This document shows, piece after piece, positions 23,418-31,916 of a stretch of DNA of 39,039 nt. The notes beneath the pieces were generated by a model. The model had not been told where the DNA came from and made no database searches. It worked only from the letters and a program-made list of their open reading frames with translations. Location: assembly GCA_900553355.1 (NCBI GenBank), contig USDK01000027.1, positions 1 through 39,039 on the forward strand, in the 5' to 3' direction. How positions within the stretch are numbered: position 1 is the stretch's first letter; each line of letters starts with the position of its first letter. Source of the DNA: an uncultured Lachnospiraceae bacterium (GTDB lineage: Bacteria; Bacillota; Clostridia; Lachnospirales; Lachnospiraceae). Made by a program: the position numbers and the translations under genes.

Positions 23418-23783
23418 TCAGTACACAACGTAACCTGCGTTTTTCAGAGCATGAACCGCTTTTTCAAAATTTTCCTGCTTCGTCAGGACATAATCCGTAT
23501 TATATGTGGAGACCGCAAAAATCCCGATGCCGTTCTCCGCCATCAGAGCGGCGATTCCGGCCAGTATCCCGATCAAGGAAAAATCCAGTACGCCCTGAAT
23601 GCGAAATGCCTTCCATCCCCTGTCACATTCTAACGTATTTTCCGGGACATCTTTGGTCAGGCATACCAGCGACCGTTCTTCATCGGTTTTTCCAAGAAAG
23701 CAGAATTCGCTCTCCAGATCCACACCTGAATAGTCCGAGACCTTGCAGACAGAAAAGTCATAGCCGAGTATTTTAATTTCCAT
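23418..23783 (-). CDS. ACT domain protein (CASTOR-like small regulator)
   Basis: This 121-residue protein opens MEIKILGYDFSVCKV and has a second half (FRIQGVLDFSLIGILAGIAALM, then IGIFAVSTYNTDYVL) typical of stand-alone ACT-domain proteins with two ACT-like folds. Such proteins are thought to bind amino acids, but no partner is shown here. The frame is intact with GAGG before the ATG. It is flanked by decayed genes and lies 33 nt after the GNAT gene. Confidence 0.8.
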   Translation of the reverse strand: MEIKILGYDFSVCKVSDYSGVDLESEFCFLGKTDEERSLVCLTKDVPENTLECDRGWKAFRIQGVLDFSLIGILAGIAALMAENGIGIFAVSTYNTDYVLTKQENFEKAVHALKNAGYVVY

Positions 23784-23816
23784 TGTAAAACCTCCTCGAA
23801 ATAAAAAAGCATAGAT

Positions 23817-24341
23817 TTACAGCAACATCTCATAGAGAAGAAATTTTTTAGGAACACCGATATCAGGATAAGTGATCCTGACAGAATCAATATATTGAAA
23901 GCCAAGAGACTGATACATTTTCTGTGGAATGTCATTGCCTTCAATGCAGTCAAGGCGGATTGCCTTCTGCCCCATTTCTCTGGAAATCCGGACGGCATGC
24001 CTGACTAACTGTTTGGAATACCCGCGCCTGCTATATTCAGGAAGGACGCGCAGCGCGTGCAGCACCATAACTTCTTCTGTTTTTGCGTTTATCTGCCACC
24101 GGACAGAATGATATGCCGGATCACAGTTGTGGTCGATGATATAAGCGGCGATGATTTTGCCATCTTCTATCCCGACAAACTGTGCTTTCGCTGCGATAGC
24201 CTCCTGTATCATTTCTTCTGACGGGAAGCCGCCTTTGTCTCCCTCAGGCAGAAAATCCTGTTCTCCCAACACAGCACACATCCTGTTATAGAAAGACAGC
24301 AGTTCTGGAAAATCTTCTTCATATGCAGTACGGATTTCCAT
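23817..24341 (-). CDS. GNAT family N-acetyltransferase
   Basis: This 174-residue protein has a standard GNAT fold: MEIRTAYEEDFPELLSFYNR at the N-terminus, MVLHALRVLPEYSRRGYSKQ with the acetyl-CoA loop at about 105-115, then AIRLDCIEGNDIPQKMYQSL and GFQYID. The ATG at 24341 follows GGAGG by 6 nt and is preferred to a start five codons upstream. The substrate is unknown. It appears intact, although both neighbours on the right are remnants. Confidence 0.88.
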   Translation of the reverse strand: MEIRTAYEEDFPELLSFYNRMCAVLGEQDFLPEGDKGGFPSEEMIQEAIAAKAQFVGIEDGKIIAAYIIDHNCDPAYHSVRWQINAKTEEVMVLHALRVLPEYSRRGYSKQLVRHAVRISREMGQKAIRLDCIEGNDIPQKMYQSLGFQYIDSVRITYPDIGVPKKFLLYEMLL

Positions 24342-24352
24342 ATGTTTCCTCC

Positions 24353-24600
24353 TCATTCTTTTTTTATCAGTAAAGTCAAAAGTTTCGTCAATCCTCCGAG
24401 CTCATAGTCGGGGATCAAATCGGGTGGATTCGCTTTCTTTGTTCTTTTCAGCCAGCAGGTTTTCCGTCCGCTCCTCGCCCCGCCGGCAATATCTGGACAG
24501 CAGCACAAGCATCCCCGAAAGTGTTGTACGCACACTGTCTGAAATCAAATATGGTATCGTCAATATCAAAAAAATGGCTTCGAGGATATGGGCGTTTTTA
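24353..24600 (-). pseudogene. Remnant of a HAD-superfamily hydrolase
   Basis: On the minus strand FFDIDDTIFDFRQCAYNTFG contains HAD motif I (DIDDT). In another frame a C-terminal piece follows, KTCWLKRTKKANPP then DLIPDYELGGLTKLLTLL, typical of YjjG-like phosphatases. Most of the roughly 230-residue protein between them is missing and a frameshift separates the pieces. No coding sequence was recognised in 24601-24753. Confidence 0.7.
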
Positions 24601-24753
24601 CGGCTTACGGTAATGAAAACGGATCAGGGCAAAAGCGGCAGGCAGTCCCTTGTGGCAGATTTCAAGTAAAGACTGCCCTACAGGAAACGAAAGCCAGATT
24701 CCGTTTAGCCGGAACAAGGAAGGGGAAGAGCGCAGGGTTTACACCCGGCTTTG

Positions 24754-25330
24754 CTAAAAATAGTCCGAGATATATGGCGTCTGCTGCTCAATTGCATCTT
24801 CCAGCATATCAATAATTGCCTCGTCTGCCTGTATCCTTCCAATTTTGGAAAGATAATCCGGCCTTTTATATCCCATTAGCATAGTAGTCATGGTCTGAAT
24901 CCTAATTTTATCTGAGCATTGCTCCGTTGTTTTGACCGCTTTCCCCTTCCCCTCTTTTGATATTCGCAATAAAAAGTTTCCTTGATTACATTCCATGATT
25001 GGATCAGTCATTGAAAACAACCACTCACGTTCAATTTCATCCGGCTTGAACGGATATTACGCTATAAAGGCGGAAAAATCTAATTTCTTCGCTGTCTGCT
25101 TCTACTCGCCAGACAGTTCCAGGCACCTGTCGGTTTTTAGGGAGCTGGTAGTCTTTGATTTCATAGGAAAGCTACTTGTGATACGAGCGTTTCATCATCA
25201 AACCACCCAATTACATCCGCTTTTTCCATTGTTGGAAATTTTGTACGAATTATCTCTTTTTCCTGCCACCCGGCATCATTTTTAGTTTTTTCTTATTCAT
25301 AGAATGACCTGCCTTTATATTATCTTTCTC
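24754..25330 (-). pseudogene. Remnant of an Eis-like GNAT acetyltransferase
   Basis: The 3' part (24754-25020) encodes an intact SCP2-like tail, FSMTDPIMECNQGNFLLRIS through TMLMGYKRPDYLSKIGRI to YISDYF, as at the C-terminus of Eis-type acetyltransferases. Upstream, on the same strand but in broken frames, are an EREWLFSMTD junction and a MEKADVIGWFDDETLVSQVA piece from the N-terminal domain. Several stops and a large deletion separate them, so the gene is dead. Confidence 0.7.
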
Positions 25331-25436
25331 CGCATACTTCCATTATACAGGATGATTGCAAAAATACAATCTATCCCCACCGGCCGGAGAATGCCCTGGA
25401 GGAACCGCAATCCGTTGCGGAGATGATGAAAACAGG

Positions 25437-25452
25437 CTGTCAAGCATTCCTT
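25437..25452 (+). repeat. 16-bp direct repeat, right copy
   Basis: CTGTCAAGCATTCCTT is identical to 22900-22915. Here it lies just upstream of the XRE gene promoter (TTTACT-N17-GATAAT). Confidence 0.75.
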
Positions 25453-25528
25453 GCTTTACTTTTTCCTCCCCTCCCCTGATAATAAGAGCAAGAACATAAG
25501 GCAGCTTGCTGCAGGAAGGATGAAGAAT

Positions 25529-25954
25529 ATGAATATTGGAAATTCCATCACAGAAATACGAAAAGGCCAGGGCCTCACACAAGAAGATTTTGGAGCTCTG
25601 TTCCACGTCACCCGGCAGACAGTTTCCAACTGGGAAACCGGGAAAAATTATCCCGATTTACAGGTTTTAGTTGATATCAGCAATCAATTCAATATTTCAC
25701 TGGATCAGCTTCTTGGAAGTGATCAGCAAATGATCCGCCGAATCGATAAAGAACGGTCTTTGGGAAAATTCCATCGAGAAAAGAAACTCATCGATTTCCT
25801 GACCGGCGCCGGAACCGGCCTTCTGATCGGCTGTCTGTATTCACCGGATACATGGAGGAAGGCTTTGGTTATCATAGTTGCTGTGATCATGATCATAATT
25901 GGAAACTATAAGAATGCGGCATTTCGTAGAGAGCTGGAAAATATGAATATGTAG
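25529..25954 (+). CDS. XRE family regulator with C-terminal membrane segments
   Basis: This 141-residue protein has an XRE HTH at residues 1-60 (ITEIRKGQGLTQEDFGALFH, then VTRQTVSNWETGKNYPDL and LDQLLGSD). It ends with two hydrophobic segments (FLTGAGTGLLIGCLY and ALVIIVAVIMIIIG), so it is probably membrane-anchored. This layout is frequent in Firmicutes regulators. The ATG at 25529 is preferred because AGGAAGG lies 9 nt upstream; an ATG three codons earlier is too close to it. Its targets are unknown. Confidence 0.85.
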   Translation: MNIGNSITEIRKGQGLTQEDFGALFHVTRQTVSNWETGKNYPDLQVLVDISNQFNISLDQLLGSDQQMIRRIDKERSLGKFHREKKLIDFLTGAGTGLLIGCLYSPDTWRKALVIIVAVIMIIIGNYKNAAFRRELENMNM

Positions 25955-25985
25955 AGAAGAATCAGATACTTCCAGATAAAAATGC

Positions 25986-26040
25986 AGAACCTCTGTCCGT
26001 CCCCGGAATTACTTTTCCAGAGAACCGACAGAGGTTCTTT
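25986..26040. terminator. Bidirectional terminator
   Basis: AGAACCTCTGTC (25986-25997) pairs perfectly with GACAGAGGTTCT (26027-26038). T-rich sequence follows on both strands. It separates the plus-strand XRE gene from the convergent ABC importer operon. Confidence 0.8.
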
Positions 26041-26054
26041 ATTTTCTATTTCTT

Positions 26055-26816
26055 CTAATCAATTGTCCACTTGAGCATATGCCTTTTCAACACCTCAAAT
26101 ATCTGCATGACGATCACCAGTACGATCACCATAAATACAAACCCGACCCAGGTATTGGCGAAGATTCCCAGCTCCGCGTATTTCTTAACGAAATATCCCA
26201 TCCCTTCTCCGGCTCCGTACATCTCTGCAAACACCAGCATTACGAAGGAGCTTCGCAGTGAATTGACAAAGCCTGCCAGAATAGATGGACTTGCCGCAGG
26301 AAGAATTACCTTCGTCATCCGCTTAAATCCGGTGAGTTCCAGCGTAGCCGCCTTGTCCAGATACCGCTTGTCGATCGTCATGATACCAGTGATCGTGGCA
26401 AACAGTGTGGCCCACACGATATTATATACGATCAGAAATACAGATGCTGAAAACAGGCTCGGCGCCATCAGCAGTACAAATGGTGACAGCAGGATGGACG
26501 GTATCACGCTGAATGCATAAATAACCGGATGAAGAACCTCCCGGATCCTTTTATTCATCCCCATCAGTGTTCCCAGCAGCAAAGCAACGATCAGTGAAAC
26601 AATGATTGATGGTATCAGTAATTTAAAGGATGCCACCATATTTCCAAACATCATGCCGCGGCTGGAGATAAATGCCTCCTTGATCGCTTCAGTAGACGGG
26701 AAGAGATAAGGATTCACCCATTCATTTTCTGTTGCGACCACATACAGCAGCACCAATCCTAAAAATATGCAGAACGTGATCCAGTATTTTTTTATAAATT
26801 TAATTATCCTGTTCAT
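26055..26816 (-). CDS. ABC transporter permease (taurine/sulfonate/nitrate type, SsuC/TauC-like)
   Basis: This 253-residue inner-membrane protein has about six transmembrane helices and the coupling-helix motif seen in binding-protein-dependent permeases (AATLELTGFKRMTKVILPAASP, near residues 160-180; GFVNSLRSSF follows). It is last in the malY-ATPase-binding protein-permease operon, 23 nt after the binding protein. The family imports small anionic or organosulfur compounds. Specificity cannot be read from the sequence. Confidence 0.9.
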   Translation of the reverse strand: MNRIIKFIKKYWITFCIFLGLVLLYVVATENEWVNPYLFPSTEAIKEAFISSRGMMFGNMVASFKLLIPSIIVSLIVALLLGTLMGMNKRIREVLHPVIYAFSVIPSILLSPFVLLMAPSLFSASVFLIVYNIVWATLFATITGIMTIDKRYLDKAATLELTGFKRMTKVILPAASPSILAGFVNSLRSSFVMLVFAEMYGAGEGMGYFVKKYAELGIFANTWVGFVFMVIVLVIVMQIFEVLKRHMLKWTID

Positions 26817-26839
26817 GCATCCCTCTCCTTAACTAAATC

Positions 26840-27940
26840 CTACATATCATTCTCTTCAAAGAACGTACGCATTTCTTCGTAAAATTCAGGATCTTCATCC
26901 CCATATTTTTCAGTAGCTTCTGTCAGAGCCTCTTCATACAGTTCTGTATTAATATGATCATCAATGTTGATGTCTTTTGCATTTTCATCCAGGAATCCTG
27001 TCTTATCCAGAATATTCCATGCACGCTCTACGGAATTTTTCAGCGGGTCTACGCTTACAAAATAGTGTTCGTCATCCAGCATATAAGCCGCCACATATTC
27101 CTCAGTTGCATCGATGTCTTTTGCCAGAAGTGTCACAGCCTCTTCCCTGTTATTCTCATAATAGGACTGCGCACGAAGCAGGGCTCTGATGATAGCCTTC
27201 ACTGTATTTGGATTCTCATTTACCCAGTCTGTCTGTGCTTCCATACGGCAGCAGGAATAATTTTCCATGATCTCGCTCTGATAACTTACAATGTCAATCT
27301 CTCCATTTGCAGCCATCTGCTGTACTGCAAGATTCTGTCCTGTTCCCATCAGTGCATATGCCACATCTCCGCGCACCACTGCTGCCAGGGCATCATTGTA
27401 GTCAGAATATACTTCCCAGTCTACTACGCTCAGCGGATCATCATAGCCAAGATCCATAACTGCACCTGTAAATGCAAAATAACTTGGGTTTACCGCAACC
27501 TTCTTACCGATGAAGGATTCGATACCGTTCCACTCTGCTCCGGCTTTTGCCACTACCGGCATACAGCCCTCTACCATATGTCCGCCGAAGATCGTAAGAT
27601 CTACGCCTGATGCGATCTGCTGAAGCGGATTACTGGTTCCGGCATTGGATACCACATCTACTTTTCCAGTAGCCAGAAGCGTCATAGCATCAGCATTTGC
27701 AGTTGCTTCTACCAATTCAACAGAAATTCCTTCATCTTCCAGATATCCTTTATCCTCTGCAATTGTCAGAAGTACATTTCCGCTGGTTCCACAGTTCCAC
27801 TTTACGACTTCCTGTTCCGGAGCTCCGTCCTCAGCTTTTGCAGATTCCCCTTCTGCGCCGTCTTTTGTTGATCCTCCGCATGCCGCAAGACTAAATGTCA
27901 TTGCTGCTGCCAGCAGGACCGCAAAAATTCTCCTTTTCAT
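26840..27940 (-). CDS. ABC transporter substrate-binding lipoprotein (SsuA/TauA/NMT1-like)
   Basis: This 366-residue lipoprotein has a signal MKRRIFAVLLAAAMTFSLAAC with an LAAC lipobox. An NMT1/SsuA-type domain follows (GNVLLTIAEDKGYLEDEGIS, then LLATGKVDVVSNAGTSNPLQ). The ATG at 27940 is chosen over an in-frame GTG because the signal peptide begins there. It delivers ligand to the permease next to it. A sulfonate, pyrimidine-precursor or other small organic ligand is possible. Confidence 0.9.
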   Translation of the reverse strand: MKRRIFAVLLAAAMTFSLAACGGSTKDGAEGESAKAEDGAPEQEVVKWNCGTSGNVLLTIAEDKGYLEDEGISVELVEATANADAMTLLATGKVDVVSNAGTSNPLQQIASGVDLTIFGGHMVEGCMPVVAKAGAEWNGIESFIGKKVAVNPSYFAFTGAVMDLGYDDPLSVVDWEVYSDYNDALAAVVRGDVAYALMGTGQNLAVQQMAANGEIDIVSYQSEIMENYSCCRMEAQTDWVNENPNTVKAIIRALLRAQSYYENNREEAVTLLAKDIDATEEYVAAYMLDDEHYFVSVDPLKNSVERAWNILDKTGFLDENAKDINIDDHINTELYEEALTEATEKYGDEDPEFYEEMRTFFEENDM

Positions 27941-28002
27941 ACCTTTTTTTCCTTTCTGCACTTATATTCTATATGTAGAATGGGTTTCCCCCGATTACTA
28001 CC

Positions 28003-28788
28003 CTAATCAATGTGTTTCGCCACATCTTTGTTAATCTGACGGATCAGTTCTGTCCTCATCTTCAGCAGTTCCACATTTTCAAACTGATTATCTCTGGTAG
28101 GTCTTTCCTCTTCCGGAATCACGCACTCATAAATAATATTGCTGGGCGACTGTCCAAGCACCAGGATACGATTTGCCAGCAGCATAGCCTCATCTACATC
28201 ATGCGTCACAAAAAATACAGTCTTCTTCGGATTATCCTGGGCCCATAACTTTAAGATCAGATCCTGAAGCCTTGCCCGGGTCACTGCGTCCAGCGCGCCG
28301 AACGGCTCATCCATAAGCAGAATGGGCGGATTCATGCTGAATGCCTGCGCAATTGCACATCGCTGCTTCATACCTCCGGACAGCTCCTTGGGAAGCATCT
28401 TATACACAGCTTCATCAAGTCCCACTTCCTTTAACATATCCACAGCTATTTCTTTTAGTTCCTGTTTTGCACGCCCCGGAAACCGCTGTTTCAGAGCCAG
28501 CATGATATTTTCTCCTGCTGTCATCCAGGGAAAAAGTCCGTAATCCTGAAACACGACTCCGCGGTCCAGGCTGGCGCCCTCTATCTTTTCTTCCCCGATT
28601 CTGATGTCTCCACTCGTCGGCTTTTCCAACCCTGCCAGCAGTCGCAGAAGCGTACTCTTCCCACAGCCGGACTGTCCCAGGATGCAGACAAATTCCCCTG
28701 CCCGGACTTCCGTATTGATATCCTTCAGGATCAGCCTGCCTCCCTCTTCATAGGCAAACGATAAATTGCTGATTTTTATATTTTCCAT
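28003..28788 (-). CDS. ABC transporter ATP-binding protein (SsuB/TauB-like)
   Basis: This 261-residue ATPase has Walker A GQSGCGKST, signature LSGGMKQR, Walker B ILLMDEPFGALD and the H-loop VTHDVDEAMLLANRIL, the standard pattern of the nitrate/sulfonate/taurine subfamily. It lies 15 nt after malY and 62 nt before the binding protein, and powers the importer. Confidence 0.93.
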   Translation of the reverse strand: MENIKISNLSFAYEEGGRLILKDINTEVRAGEFVCILGQSGCGKSTLLRLLAGLEKPTSGDIRIGEEKIEGASLDRGVVFQDYGLFPWMTAGENIMLALKQRFPGRAKQELKEIAVDMLKEVGLDEAVYKMLPKELSGGMKQRCAIAQAFSMNPPILLMDEPFGALDAVTRARLQDLILKLWAQDNPKKTVFFVTHDVDEAMLLANRILVLGQSPSNIIYECVIPEEERPTRDNQFENVELLKMRTELIRQINKDVAKHID

Positions 28789-28803
28789 CTTTGTATCTAC
28801 CTT

Positions 28804-29967
28804 CTATTTTTTCAACACCCCGATAATTTTCCCGGCAGCCTGTTCAATATTTTCCCGGCATGTTGCCAGATTGACACGGATGAAGCTCTCATTCTCTCCG
28901 CTTCCGAACCATGCGCCGTAGTCCACCCCAAGACCGCACTGCTCACAGATCACCGACTCCATATCTTCCGGCCGCACATAGGCACCCAGGTCTATCCACA
29001 TCAGATAAGTTCCTTCCAGATCCGAAATCCATACTTCCGGCAAAGCCTTTTCCAAGGTCTCTCTCAGATAGTGATAGTTCCCTTCGATGATCTCCAGCAC
29101 TTCTTCCAGCCACTCACGTCCCTTTTCGTAGGCACTCTGTACGGCAATGTACCCAAATGCATTCCCGCCTTTGATCCGCAGCCGGTTCAGATAGTCGTCG
29201 TATTTGTCTCTTAGCTTCTCATCGGGAATGATCAGGATCGAATTCTGGCAGGCCGCCAGGTTAAAGGTTTTGGTCGCCGCGGTAAGCGTAATCAACATAT
29301 CGTCATATTCTCCGACAGATGCCGCTACTACATGCCGATGTCCTTTCATGATCAGATCCTGATGGATTTCATCCGCGATCACGTAGACATGATGTTTCCG
29401 GCAGATATCCAGAACCCGTCTCAACTCCTCTGCCTTCCAGACTCTTCCTACTGGATTGTGAGGAGAACAAAGTACAAACAACTTGACATCTTCGTCCACA
29501 ATCTTTTGCTCAAAATCCTCATAATCCATTACATAGCCCTGCTCCGTACGCTTTAAAGGGCTTTCCACTACCTTCCGGTGATTATTGACCAGTGCATCCT
29601 TGAATGGATAATATACCGGCGGCATGATGATGACACCATCCTGCTCCTTAGTCAGAATCTGAATGATCCAGTTGATCGCAGGAACAACTCCCGGAGAAAA
29701 ACGGATCCATTCCCTTTTTACTTCATAGTCATGCCAGGTCTTTTCCCATCTGATAAATGCCTCTTCATATTCTGCAGCTGGTTTATAATATCCAAACACA
29801 CCAAATTCCACATATTCTCTTAATGCATGTCTGACACATTCCGGGACCTCAAAATCCATGTCCGCAACCCACAGAGGAAGCAGATCTTCTTTCCCAAATT
29901 TTTCCTTACAGTCGTCCCACTTTGTCGAATTTGTATTTTTTCTGTCTTTATATACTACACTACTCAT
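28804..29967 (-). CDS. MalY/PatB-type PLP-dependent C-S beta-lyase
   Basis: This 387-residue aminotransferase-fold enzyme has a LPLWVADMDFEVPECV start region, a CSPHNPVGRVW segment, an ADEIHQDL segment and the PLP lysine in AATKTFNLA. The MalY/PatB family cleaves cystathionine, cysteine S-conjugates and related thioethers to a thiol, pyruvate and ammonia. First place in an operon with an organosulfur-type importer suggests that the transported compound, or a derivative of it, is the substrate. AAAGG precedes the ATG. A TTGACA box lies upstream but without a good -10. Confidence 0.92.
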   Translation of the reverse strand: MSSVVYKDRKNTNSTKWDDCKEKFGKEDLLPLWVADMDFEVPECVRHALREYVEFGVFGYYKPAAEYEEAFIRWEKTWHDYEVKREWIRFSPGVVPAINWIIQILTKEQDGVIIMPPVYYPFKDALVNNHRKVVESPLKRTEQGYVMDYEDFEQKIVDEDVKLFVLCSPHNPVGRVWKAEELRRVLDICRKHHVYVIADEIHQDLIMKGHRHVVAASVGEYDDMLITLTAATKTFNLAACQNSILIIPDEKLRDKYDDYLNRLRIKGGNAFGYIAVQSAYEKGREWLEEVLEIIEGNYHYLRETLEKALPEVWISDLEGTYLMWIDLGAYVRPEDMESVICEQCGLGVDYGAWFGSGENESFIRVNLATCRENIEQAAGKIIGVLKK

Positions 29968-30009
29968 AATAACCTTTCACACCTCTCATCATTTGTCAAA
30001 AACTTGTCG

Positions 30010-30043
30010 AAAAGCGCTTCTTTAAGTTTATAAAGAAAGCGCC
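30010..30043. terminator. Terminator between brnQ and malY
   Basis: The stem GGCGCTTTCTTTA/TAAAGAAGCGC on the minus strand is followed by TTTT, and on the plus strand by TTTTTG. It ends brnQ transcription and isolates the malY operon. Confidence 0.75.
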
Positions 30044-30093
30044 TTTTTGTCCAATCGATATTTTCCATAAAGTCTTTTATCTATAGTTTACTT

Positions 30094-31449
30094 CTATAGA
30101 TTCCTCTTGCATCGAATCAGCAGTCCGATCACCAGCCCGATTCCTGCCGGTATCACCCAGCCAAGCCCTTGCTCTGACAACGGAATCCAGGCTTCTGCCG
30201 CCTCTGTCAGGCCGCTGATGTGCAGGAATTCTCTCGTCCCTTCCGGCAGTGTCCGGAAGAAGTCCACCAATGCCGCTGCTCCGGTAAAAGCAATGGTCCA
30301 CCTGAGCACAGTTTTGTCATTGTCAAACCATTTTCCGCATAAAGTCAGAATTACCAGCACAATGGCCAGCGGATACAAAAACATCAGCACCGGCACGGCA
30401 TAGGCAACGATGGCGTCCAGTCCAAGATTGGCTGTCAGGAAAGACAGCCCGACAAATCCGGCCACCCAGATCTGATATTTCGGTCCATGGGGAAACATTT
30501 CCTGAAAGGCAGCGCTGCAGCTGGTGGTCAGTCCGATGGCCGTCTTCAGGCAGGCGACAGTCACCAGAACAGCAAGAATCAACATACCTGCCTTTCCAAA
30601 ATAATGGTCCGCAATCTGAGCCAGCGCCTCTCCCCCGTTTGGAGCCGCCTCAAAGATTCCCCGGCTCTGGGCGCCGACCAGCGTCACCAGGATATAGATC
30701 AGGGCCATAAGTACGGAACTGAATACCCCCGCTTTGACAGTCCCTTTCGCAATCTGTCCCGGTTCACCTACTCCCAGCCTGCGGATCACATCGATCACCA
30801 CGATGCCGAAGGCCAGCCCTGCCAGCGCATCCATCGTATTATACCCTTCCAGGAGCCCGGTAAAAAAGGCTCCTGACTCATAAGCTCCCTGGGGTTCTAT
30901 CTGCGCAGGGCTGCCCATAGGGGCCGTCAGCGCACGGATGACCAGGATTCCCAGCATCACCAGAAACAAAGGGTTCAGCACTTTCCCGATCCAGGTCATG
31001 ATCTCTCCCGGCCTCAGCGAAAAGAAAAGTACTACGGCAAAGAACACCAGCGAAAAGCCTGCCTGCCACCAGAAATGCCCTGCCCCGGCGGCCGTTTCTT
31101 CTGACAACATCCTCTCAATCCCCACGGTAAAAGAAACCGAGGCGCACCGCGGCGTTGCAAAAAAAGGCCCAATAGTCAGATACAGTGCACAGGTAAAAAA
31201 GATACCATATCTTTTCCCCACCCTGCTGCTCAGGCCCTGAAGCCCTGTCTCACGACTGATCCCAAGCGCTGCCACGCTGAGAAGCGGCAGCCCCACTCCT
31301 GTAACCAGAAATCCTGCTGCCGCCTGCCACATATGACTGCCGGACATCTGTCCCATGGATACCGGGAAAATCAGATTTCCCGCTCCGAAAAACATGCCAA
31401 ACAGCATACTCGCTACAAACATTGTTTCCTTAAACGTCAACTTTTTCAT
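30094..31449 (-). CDS. brnQ: Branched-chain amino acid carrier BrnQ (LIVCS family)
   Basis: This 451-residue integral membrane protein has about 12 helices and the LIVCS landmark near the N-terminus (MLFGMFFGAGNLIFPVSMGQ). Further landmarks are GLEGYNTMDALAGLAFGIVV near residue 205 and AIGLTTSCSAAFQE near 310. It imports leucine, isoleucine and valine with Na+ or H+. It is monocistronic between terminators, with its own promoter and a palindrome. Stickland-type or branched-chain fermentation in such hosts would use it. Confidence 0.95.
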   Translation of the reverse strand: MKKLTFKETMFVASMLFGMFFGAGNLIFPVSMGQMSGSHMWQAAAGFLVTGVGLPLLSVAALGISRETGLQGLSSRVGKRYGIFFTCALYLTIGPFFATPRCASVSFTVGIERMLSEETAAGAGHFWWQAGFSLVFFAVVLFFSLRPGEIMTWIGKVLNPLFLVMLGILVIRALTAPMGSPAQIEPQGAYESGAFFTGLLEGYNTMDALAGLAFGIVVIDVIRRLGVGEPGQIAKGTVKAGVFSSVLMALIYILVTLVGAQSRGIFEAAPNGGEALAQIADHYFGKAGMLILAVLVTVACLKTAIGLTTSCSAAFQEMFPHGPKYQIWVAGFVGLSFLTANLGLDAIVAYAVPVLMFLYPLAIVLVILTLCGKWFDNDKTVLRWTIAFTGAAALVDFFRTLPEGTREFLHISGLTEAAEAWIPLSEQGLGWVIPAGIGLVIGLLIRCKRNL

Positions 31450-31474
31450 ACTGTCATTTCCCCATTTTCTTTTT

Positions 31475-31503
31475 ATTATAGTGACTTAGTCACAGAAAAA
31501 CAA
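31475..31503 (-). promoter_or_regulatory. brnQ promoter with palindromic operator in its spacer
   Basis: On the minus strand TTGTTT (31498-31503) and TATAAT (31475-31480) are 17 bp apart. GTGACTAAGTCAC, a 5-bp inverted repeat around a 3-bp centre (31481-31493), fills the spacer. A repressor binding there would control brnQ. Its identity is not evident. The divergent thioredoxin gene starts 58 nt away. Confidence 0.65.
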
Positions 31504-31561
31504 TCTGGATTCTGGTATCTTTAGCTCAACAAAAACAATTCAGATAAAGGAGGACAATTAT

Positions 31562-31867
31562 ATGTCAGCTATCAATATTAATAAAGATAATTTCGAACAG
31601 GAAGTATTAAACTCTGAAAAACCCGTTTTAGTTGATTTCTGGGCCAGCTGGTGCGGTCCCTGCCAGATGGTTCTTCCTCTGGTAGATGAAATTGCAAAAG
31701 AACGCAGTGACATCAAAGTCTGCAAGATCAATGTCGACGAGCAAAAAGATCTGGCTATGCAGTTCCACGTTCTGAGCATTCCCACACTGGCCGTATTTAA
31801 AAACGGCGAAGTGGTCAGCCGGTCTACCGGAGCAAAACCAAAGGAACAAATACTGGAAATGATTTAA
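31562..31867 (+). CDS. trxA: Thioredoxin
   Basis: This 101-residue protein is a canonical thioredoxin. It has the active site WCGPC in VDFWASWCGPCQM (residues 21-33), KINVDEQKDLAMQF, and the cis-proline segment SIPTLAVFKNGE. It reduces protein disulfides in the cytoplasm. AAAGGAGG lies 8 nt before the ATG. Thioredoxin reductase is not adjacent. In reductases of the Grd type thioredoxin is the electron donor, so a link with the 3-5.6 kb operon is possible but only inferred. Confidence 0.95.
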   Translation: MSAININKDNFEQEVLNSEKPVLVDFWASWCGPCQMVLPLVDEIAKERSDIKVCKINVDEQKDLAMQFHVLSIPTLAVFKNGEVVSRSTGAKPKEQILEMI

Positions 31868-31875
31868 AAACGGCA

Positions 31876-31916
31876 AGAAGCACAGTCTTTCCCTCCAGAC
31901 TGTGCTTCTGTTTTTT
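31876..31916. terminator. Intrinsic terminator after thioredoxin, also usable from the other strand
   Basis: AGAAGCACAGTCT (31876-31888) pairs perfectly over 13 bp with AGACTGTGCTTCT (31897-31909), followed by GTTTTTTA. On the minus strand the same hairpin is followed by TGCCGTTTTTA and would end the convergent fusion gene. Confidence 0.9.

Noticed and set aside
23357..23776. 139-codon plus-strand ORF
   Set aside because: It is antisense to the intact ACT-domain gene, starts in non-coding sequence and has an unconvincing composition.
24601..24753. Possible gene or mobile element end between the HAD and Eis remnants
   Set aside because: No frame shows recognisable protein sequence and no inverted repeat pair or transposase was seen.
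25451..25528. Upstream extension of the XRE regulator
   Set aside because: The extension has no ribosome site and contains the likely promoter. AGGAAGG supports the ATG at 25529.
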